From Gyrodactylus bullatarudis (lineage: Eukaryota; Platyhelminthes; Monogenea; Gyrodactylidea; Gyrodactylidae), in the NCBI GenBank assembly GCA_012064415.1, contig SSNU01000134.1, positions 110,985 to 174,984 on the forward strand: a stretch of 64,000 bases of DNA, in the 5' to 3' direction. Position numbers and translations under genes: made by a program. Within the stretch, counting starts at the first letter, position 1. Every line of letters starts with the position of its first letter. Positions 57,421 to 64,000 of the stretch are shown piece by piece. The notes beneath the pieces are model-generated. The model saw only the letters and a list, made by a program, of their open reading frames with translations. It was not told the DNA's origin and ran no database searches.

Positions 57421-57425
57421 AAAGC

Positions 57426-58530
57426 CGCAGTTTTCAATAAGTAAGTTTAGATCCGATACCGAGATGAAAGGGAGAGTGGAGAATGTTGAAATAAGATTTT
57501 TAGATTCAAATTCACCAAACGAGTGTTCAAAACAACGATTGATTTCATTACAAAAGTCAAGGTCAGTCAAATTAGTGAAGTTTTTTATGGACGATGTTTT
57601 ATTAATGTTTTCGAAGGCCCAATAATTTTTGAAATTTCGACCAACCTCTTTATAGGTTGGAATGAAGATCTGAGGCACTGGCTTCAAACGCCTGTGAAGC
57701 AATAAATTCAAAATTCGTTGAATCCTCGAAGAATTTTTGAGAGTTAAGAGTTATTCGTGTAGATTCATTGATAATAGAGTAAAACAAATCAAGGTTGAAT
57801 GAGTTATTTTTAAACATAATAGATTTGAAGGATTGAACAAGATCGTAACATTTTTTTAAATCAACAGTTTTTTTTCTTTTAAATAAAAGAGGGATTGATT
57901 AGACATAGAAAAATAAAAATAAAATGATCAGAAAAAGGAACTAATCGAGAATTCGCTTTATAAAATACATTAGAGAAAACGAGATCAAGAATGTTATTTT
58001 TCCTTGTGGGCTTGGAAACAATTTGATCTAGATTGTTTTTGAGCAAAATATCATCGTAAGACGGAGGAATTAAAGGGCGGCTGTTATTACAGGGAAAATT
58101 AAAATCACTCAAAATGGTTAATTTTTTATCTTGGGAGTCTACTTCAGAGTAGATATGTTTTAGTACTAAATCATCAGGTACATAATATTTACTTGAAATA
58201 GGTGGTATGTACAACAGTATGAATTTTTAGTGAGCTTCATTTAAAATTACAGATATAGTAATATATTGAAAGGGTAGACAAATAGAGTTACAAGAGATAA
58301 TTTTTATTGAAGAATGAATAAAGATACCAACACCACCACCAAAAGAATTCAATCTATCAGCCCTGAGGAAAGAATAACCAGAAATATTGAGAATAGAATT
58401 GGAAATATCCGGTTTCAGCCAGGTTCAGTGATAAAGAATATTGATGGTCTATAATTTAGTATAATATTTTTAATATTAATTAGTGTATTTTTGGATAGTA
58501 AAGATCTAGTATTAGGGAGGAAGAAACCAG
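57426..58530 (-). pseudogene. Non-LTR retrotransposon endonuclease region
   Basis: Minus-strand frames give the apurinic-type endonuclease blocks in order: NTRSLLSKNTLINIKNII and FITEPG (58530-58415), LTILSDFNFPCNNS, a QIVSKPTRKNNILDLVFSN block and PFSDHF (58214-57879), then the linker to the reverse transcriptase (57711-57426). Stops and shifts separate them. The RT fingers that should follow are missing at the junction with the gypsy body. The palm reappears at 53870-54058. Probably CR1/jockey-like. Confidence 0.8.
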
Positions 58531-58535
58531 AGTGA

Positions 58536-59589
58536 CTAATGAAAAAACTTAGCAGACTCACAGATTTGAGGGTTGTATTTAGCTGAATCATCAAAATCAA
58601 CATTCGAATCATCGTGTCCAGATCCGTGTTTTGCCCATTCATTTGGAAGAGGTAGACTGTAAGGTATTGTGGATACGTTTTCTTTGTCATCAGATGGAGA
58701 TTGGCAAGGGTTAATTGGTCTCAAGTTGAAAAAATTCAAAATAGATGACTGAGATAAGCAGGAAAGACTAGATTTTGTGTTGAGTTTCTTATTGACTAGT
58801 TGCGGAGAGCCAGATGATACAGGAGAGAATACTGGTCTTTTGTTAGAAGATATTTCAATAACTTTTTTGGACGTTGTATTGTGAACAGTCGGTAATTTAA
58901 CTCCCATAGATTGGGATTCAGAAAATGATATATTTGATGGAGTAGTATTATTGATTACTAGAACTGAGTGAGGATGATGAACCATATCCTTAGTTGAAGC
59001 TCGACAGGAAAATAAGCGTTTAGATTTACAAATAGAAATTAACTGGCTGATAATTGAATTTGATGGATTCCTTTTGAATACAACTCGGACGAATATATAT
59101 CCAAATTCATCTTTGTTTCTAAAACATTTGTATGTAAAAGATCCGATTGAATCAAACATGGATTTAATGATAGGAATATTGACGTTGTGACCTCTGAGAA
59201 CCAAACTGTTTGAATGAGCTTTGTTCGTTGGTTTGAAATGAGAAAATGTATCATTGTGAAATTTGATTGGAGGAGAAATAAGAGTAGGTGGAGGACTAAT
59301 GTTATTTAGTGGAGCTTAGAGAGTGACAGGATTAATTACATGTTGTAAACTGTGGGGAATAACACAAGGAGGTGGAACAGATGTTCATCGAGCTTTTGGT
59401 GTATGCAAGTTCACGTTTAAGCATAGTAATTTCATTAATGAAGAAGTTCATTTGTACATCTTTTTCATGCATGATATTAGTGATTACATTGAGTTTTTGA
59501 TTAAGAAAATTATATAATTTTCCGAATTCACGAGAGAGTTCAAATTTCGCGGTTGAGTCCATGGATTCAAACAAATAAAAATGGGTCAA
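58536..59589 (-). pseudogene. Non-LTR retrotransposon ORF1
   Basis: Minus strand. The first part (59589-59332) has heptad-like spacing (LNVITNIMHEKDVQMNFF) suggestive of a coiled coil. After a shift and a stop near 59320, the frame 59204-58536 carries a polar Ser/Pro/Asn-rich protein with no zinc knuckle. Position directly 5' of the endonuclease supports ORF1, an RNA-binding chaperone in this class. Its 5' end abuts the Mutator-like gene at about 59580. Confidence 0.65.
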
Positions 59590-60511
59590 TCAAAGGGTTT
59601 ATTTTATCGATCACACTTATTATTGTTTCAAAGGAAGAAATGTCTTCTGCCTGAGCTGCTTTCCACAGGTAACGGTTCATATCACATTTGAAACTATTTT
59701 TGATATTTTTGCCAATGTGAAAGAGACAATGTGCTGCTTTCGGTAACTGGGACTTAACTGCTTTGGTGAGTCCTTTCTCTCGATCTGAAAAAATGACAAG
59801 ATTTTCTGTATTTGCAAGGTTAAAAGAATGACTCAATCTTTCGAAAATGTAGGTCCAATATTTTTCATTTTCATTTGGAACCAAACAAAATGCCAATGGA
59901 TAACAATTGTGATTTCCGTCGATTCCAGAAGCTAGTAATAAAACGTAATTGAAATTTGTTTTTAAATGACAACCATCATTTTCAAAAGCCTTCATACAAA
60001 TTTCGAAACAGAAGAAAAGAGATTCCAATTGATTGTCAAGTTTTTTGAATTCAAAGACGGAATCAGGCATGTTAACATTGTTCCAAATAATAAAACTTTT
60101 CAATTTAACAAAAGAATTCAGTATTTTGTTGTCGTCTGAATCTTCTAGATGTTTGAGGCTCCGCCTAACTGTTTTGTAGTTTATATCGATACCAAATTCA
60201 TTCTTGACAATATTTACTCCACTTTGAGATGTAAAATTTTCTATATTGAATTTGAATGGGGTTAGAATCCTTTTAAGTTAATTTGATTTGAGTTTACATG
60301 AATTTACGATACACGAATGACCTTTAAATGAAGTTAAGTATTCTATTTTTTCTCTGACTAAAGCACACGAAGGCTTCACAATCTTTAACAACACAGATCC
60401 AAATATAGCACTTGTCGTTATTTTTCTTAACTTTGAAGGATTTCTGAGTAACAATCGAATAATCCTGAATGAATTTTTTGGCTTCCTCTTTCGAAGAATA
60501 AGAGTTCCCAA
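59567..60511 (-). pseudogene. Mutator-like (MULE) transposase, N-terminal and catalytic part
   Basis: Minus strand 60103-59567 gives the MULE domain: LLLASGIDGNHNCYPLAFCL (first Asp), VIFSDREKGLTKAV (second Asp) and AAHCLFHIGKNI. Frames at 60511-60278 with several Cys and His residues may be the N-terminal zinc-binding region. The protein breaks off at DKINPLIDPF, where the non-LTR element begins. The C-terminal SWIM finger is 6 kb away at 53410. Some 150 residues between catalytic domain and SWIM finger are not accounted for. No 9-bp duplication or end repeats identified. Confidence 0.8.
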
Positions 60512-61199
60512 CAGTTAGCGAAGTCAGTTTTTTGTAATACCCATAACTTATTAATCATAAACCAAATCCTGTATACTCTAATAGAGTATTACTCTATGTC
60601 CGAGAATACATAGAACCCTTTATATCCATAAGTCCATTAGATATACTGAAACAAAGGTCCGAAGTTAGGTACAAAATTTCTCCAGGAAGTAGAAGTGATT
60701 CCAAGAGACCGCATGGGAGTAATAGTTTACATTTATCTCTTTTAATATAGATTCCCATGGACTCAAGGTAATCTTTAAGAAGTTGTGATTAATTTTCAAA
60801 ATTATAGAAATACAGTCATTTAAACACATAACGAGTCGACTTAACCTTTCTGCCCTTTCTCGCTCTTTATTTATACCAAACTTGTGAAACCAATCAGAAT
60901 GCGGCTTTATTGGAGAGCCAATCAGATTCCACACTTGTTTGTTAGAATTGTTTGTTAAAACCATTACTACCCAGAACAAAATTGTTCCCATAATTCGAAA
61001 GGGTAATTCCTGCTCTCTCTAAAACAAATATTTTTTCTCTAATAATCTTAATAACAAAGATAAAATAACTTATTTATTTGAATTTATTTTCAAAAATTCA
61101 AACCATCATTAGATAAACAATAAAATTTTACGGCCACCATCAGAGTTAAATTGATCAATTATTAAAGGATCCTGAATAGTTCTCTGTTAAACTAAAATT
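60512..61199. other. No gene seen
   Basis: A 108-codon minus frame at 60991-60665 has no motif. ACTCTAATAGAGTATTACTCT near 60576 is a small palindrome-rich run. Might contain the 5' end of the Mutator-like element. Confidence 0.35.
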
Positions 61200-61660
61200 C
61201 TAAATTTGGTTCAAAAAATCGAAATTCATATATTACCAGGATTCCTGAAAATTTGTAACCTCTATCAGGACAAGACTGCATATCTATAAGATCGATTTGA
61301 ACTCTTTCGTTGTGTTGAGTTGATATTATCGGGTTAGATACTACTCCCTTTTTGACAAGTTTTGTATTTTTCTTGCAGGTAAGGCATAATCGTAAATAAA
61401 TGGATATCTGATTGAAAGTAATATTGTAATATTTTTGTCGAGAGAATCCTTAAGAATATCTCTTCCACAATGGCCAAGTCCTATGTGACGTTCATGGATG
61501 ATATCAAAAACCTCATCGATTAACAATACTTCTCTCCTTTTCTCATTCTTAGCTGAGTTTAGGTAAATTCTTTTTTTGCCATCTACTAGCTGGAAATCAT
61601 ATCGATCCCGAATTCTGTACAGTTTACTTGATGCGGACCCACTGGCAAGAAGTTGTAAAG
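61200..61660 (-). pseudogene. Integrase-like protein relic (KRBA2/Ginger-type)
   Basis: Minus-strand reading LLASGSASSKLYRIRDRYD, then EVFDIIHERHIGLGHCGRD (the H-H half of the HHCC zinc motif) and, after a shift, FKSIL with RLQIF-like remnants of the core. The cysteine pair is degraded. The order matches integrase-like transposon proteins related to Ginger and to vertebrate KRBA2. The catalytic core is almost absent. It belongs to dispersed repeat E. Confidence 0.6.
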
Positions 61661-62585
61661 TCGTTCTGGAAATAGTCTTCGCATATGTCGAATCCAGGAA
61701 ACTATTAATTTTCCAACGAAATTGAAGGGTAAAACATAAAAATAAGGAATCAAACTTACGATTGATAAATTTTGAGATCTAATGATCCATTATTAAAAAT
61801 TTTAAAGACTTTGAAAATTGTTAGAAAAGTCGATCAAGGACAATATGAAAAAGTTCTGTTGAGAAAAATTAAAATACCATCAGAAGTTGTGTGAAATAAT
61901 GAAAAAAGTTCTTCAATAAAATTTGCTCATTAAATTTTTAAAGCAAATTTTCAGAATCACTAATTTTATTCATATTCATAAAACTAAAACTAATTCTTTT
62001 TAAACTAAAATTGTTTTTCAATCATCTTTTGTTTCAATCCATATTTTCAACACTTATAAGATATAACTGAATTAACGATTGCAATCATCATTTCTTGAAT
62101 ATTTGTAACTCGTCTTGAAAATATCAAGAAACTTTTCGATACTGAAAATCAAAATATAAATAATTGCTGAAAGCTTCAATAGATGTCAAAAGTCATCTAA
62201 ATTTCCTCAGAGAAGAAATGAAGGCAGGCTTCAAATCATCTGGCCGTAGACTCATGTTCATCTTCAGCAGCTTAAATTTTTTCAGAATCACATAAGAATT
62301 CAAACTTCTTTAGAAAAAGCAGGCTCTTAACTCTTAAAGACTATCCAGCTTATAACTGTAGCTATTATCTGATTTCTATTGAAAATTTATTCACTTATTG
62401 GATAAATTTGGTCAAAACTCTCTTGTGAATATCAAGAAAGAAAACTAGGATTCTAAGGGCCTTTTATATTAGATTTTCTTTGATAGCGTAATGAATTTTA
62501 GCTTCAGCACGGTCAATCAACAGAAATGAATTCTTACTTTTGCTTTTAAAAATTAATTCCCAGTTATTTTTATATTTACTCATGA
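61580..62585 (-). repeat. Dispersed repeat E, minus copy
   Basis: Reverse-complement match to 34680-35612. Landmarks are CATATG-GAAGACTATTTCC, ATTAGTGATTCTGAAAATTT, TTCAGTTATAT-TTATAAGTG and AGCTTTCAGCAATTATTTAT. It extends past the end of the plus copy into the integrase relic, so it shows how the element continues. At 62585 the minus strand starts a short conserved peptide, MSKYKNNWELIFKSK. Confidence 0.7.
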
Positions 62586-62817
62586 GTATAATATTTATTA
62601 TTTATTTTTTTAATGACAGAAATATCAAGAAAACCTAAATTTTCAGCAAAATAATAGCACGAAAATTTATCAAAAAAAAATTAAATATTTAGAATAAAAT
62701 CGAAGTAAATATTTTTCATGGTTATCTCGAGCAATACCTGAATAGAAACTTAATTCATATTGTTTGTAAGTTAAACCACATTCGATTAAATTGTTGTCAT
62801 TAAAATATTTCTTCTTA

Positions 62818-63504
62818 GGGATCGCTCATCTCATCGAATTGGCATTCAAAAAGTGTTTGTTCAAAATCGATGGAAGATCTTTGAGACCTACAGGTTCCAG
62901 TGGTCCAATCGGCTCTAATCTGGTGAAAGTCAATAAAGCGACTCCAATCAATCTCCGATTCAGCCCAGTGAAATTTCCCTATCATGGATGAACAAATTGT
63001 CAAAAGCCTCAGCACTGATCAAAGGTATCTCTACAATGTCGCCTATCTTGCCAACTTCGATTTCAAACGAACAGATGCAAAGATATGCAGCTTCGTCAGA
63101 GGAAATAATCCTGGAAAATGCACAATGCCCAATGGTTGACTACAGCATCAAGGTTGACACGATACTATATTTCGACTGTTAATCCGGATGCTAACTTGAA
63201 GAAAGTTGTGCAGTTTACACTCCAGGTTTATGTTTGCAATTGGTTCAATGCTAGGATAAACAATTCAATCTCCAATGCTGCTAAAGTCTTCCACCAACTC
63301 TGGATGTATATCAACGCCTTGCCAGATGGACCTGTCAAATTGGAAGCAACCAAGACAATTCAAGCCAATGCCTACTTGGCACACCCAGAAGTTATCCTCG
63401 TTACAATGGCTGCTGACCCTAGAAGTCATGTTAGGCAAAGAGCAGCAGATATCGTTGCATGTACAAGAGAAGGTGGAGTCAGGCACTATTCCCATAACAA
63501 ATAA
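62818..63504 (+). pseudogene. Conserved protein of unknown function, frameshifted
   Basis: Three plus-strand frames overlap end to end. First, from an acceptor-like CTTCTTAG at 62811-62818, IAHLIELAFKKCLFKIDGRS to 62991. Second, KASALIKGISTMSPILPTSI to about 63175. Third, LKKVVQFTLQVYVCNWFNAR through AADPRSHVRQRAADIV to 63504. The even composition with Trp, Cys and Pro, and continuity across frames, indicate a real protein that has suffered two shifts. I do not recognise the family. Codon use is less AT-rich than the flanks. Whether it is a host gene copy or a transposon-carried gene is open. It lies between an integrase relic and a Penelope tail. Confidence 0.6.
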
Positions 63505-63871
63505 TTATTTCATTATTTTTACAGGAAACAAACTGCAATACGTAAATAGATGGCTTCATATAAATCCTTTCCCTTAAAATTAACGGTTAGTTAATGCTTG
63601 AAATCGAACTTTAATTCTTTAACAAAATTATTTATTTAGTGTCTGCAACGATATCTGACTTAAGAACATGTGCTAATCCAGGAAACGAAGAAAGGAAAGT
63701 TGAATCATAATTTTTTTTATTGTGAATCTTATTAAAACTTCAATACATTCTTAGAAAATCTCTTCGATCTAGTGATGACAAATCAATTCTTGGATGCAGC
63801 AGTTAGGCGATGTAAACCACAGCACAAGGAAAGTTACATAAAATACATTTATTCTCAATCAACATTTAATT
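63505..63871. other. No feature seen
   Basis: An acceptor-like TATTTTTACAG at 63514-63524 is present but no exon follows. AT-rich DNA. Confidence 0.35.
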
Positions 63872-64000
63872 TACGAATCAGTGAAAAATGATCTAAAATT
63901 AGTTTTATAATAAAATTTATTAAAACTTAGGTCAATATTAGAATTCTCAGCCATGGTCATCCAAACGTTTCGACGGTGATTGTCTTCACACGCCTTCTTC
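63872..64000 (-). repeat. Penelope-like 3' tail, copy 2, running off the window
   Basis: Reverse complement of 40270-40400 with few differences (for example CACCGTCG against CATCGTCG). Orientation implies that the body of this Penelope-like element lies beyond the right edge on the minus strand. Confidence 0.7.

Larger units (their letters stand above)
54060..57425 (+). mobile_element. Ty3/gypsy retrotransposon body without LTRs
   Basis: Protease, reverse transcriptase, RNase H and integrase occur in the standard Ty3/gypsy order on the plus strand, with several frameshifts and stops. No long terminal repeats are seen at either end. The body starts and ends abruptly inside a non-LTR element. 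Codons here are noticeably richer in C and A than the surrounding DNA, suggesting a more recent or foreign origin. The integrase C-terminal end (about 57270-57420) carries the KYKGPYPII motif and stops at SIDR. It is not capable of autonomous movement. Confidence 0.85.

Noticed and set aside
57370..57711. 113-codon minus frame as an independent gene
   Set aside because: It is the linker between endonuclease and reverse transcriptase of the non-LTR element, and its 3' part runs into the gypsy body.
1..64000. CRISPR array, operon or prokaryotic island
   Set aside because: No regularly spaced identical repeats, no Shine-Dalgarno-led gene runs. ISXO2-type genes here are the eukaryotic Merlin branch with introns.

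Overview
The window is AT-rich animal DNA (about 70% A+T or more, judged by eye) that is crowded with transposable elements. No prokaryotic feature (operon, Shine-Dalgarno array, CRISPR) is present. Several coding stretches are interrupted by GT-AG introns of 30 and 58 nt. One exon encodes a laminin-G domain, a fold typical of animal extracellular and synaptic proteins. The element mix (Merlin, piggyBac, Tc1, pogo/Tigger, Mutator-like, Helitron, Ty3/gypsy, non-LTR, Penelope-like) fits an invertebrate with a repeat-rich genome. I cannot name the lineage.

Layout. 1-17000 has no recognisable host gene. It holds dispersed repeats, palindromic foldback elements (4555-5262), a TTAA-flanked piggyBac-type MITE (9423-9886), a 225-bp inverted repeat (12731-13224) and a 1.28-kb element with terminal inverted repeats (14807-16083). 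17102-19977 is a complete-looking Merlin transposon with an intron-bearing transposase, very long arms and a 9-bp target duplication. 22252-22909 (minus) is the laminin-G exon, the best candidate for a host gene. 24744-28684 holds a second MITE with a 9-bp duplication and a piggyBac relic split by a foldback element.

31747-34190 is a broken Helitron split by a MITE whose 9-bp duplication proves the insertion. 34680-36651 holds a repeat shared with 61580-62585 and a deleted Tigger-like transposase. 37910-44891 is bounded by 248-bp inverted repeats, carries a second Merlin transposase and contains Penelope-like fragments. One of those fragments sits inside its right terminal repeat with a 13-bp duplication and carries hammerhead-like motifs. 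45053-49860 packs a foldback element, a piggyBac relic, a third Merlin transposase and a Tigger relic. 50013-51546 is an intact, apparently recent Tc1 element.

53048-60511 is a stack: a Mutator-like transposase (minus) is split by a non-LTR retrotransposon (minus), which is itself split by a Ty3/gypsy body (plus). 61200-64000 holds an integrase relic, a broken conserved protein that I do not recognise, and a Penelope-like tail.

The genes do not form a pathway. The window records successive insertions, and its most useful parts are elements whose boundaries can be proved: target duplications at Merlin-type elements, and restoration of the Helitron frame when the MITE is removed. All similarity statements between copies were made by eye.
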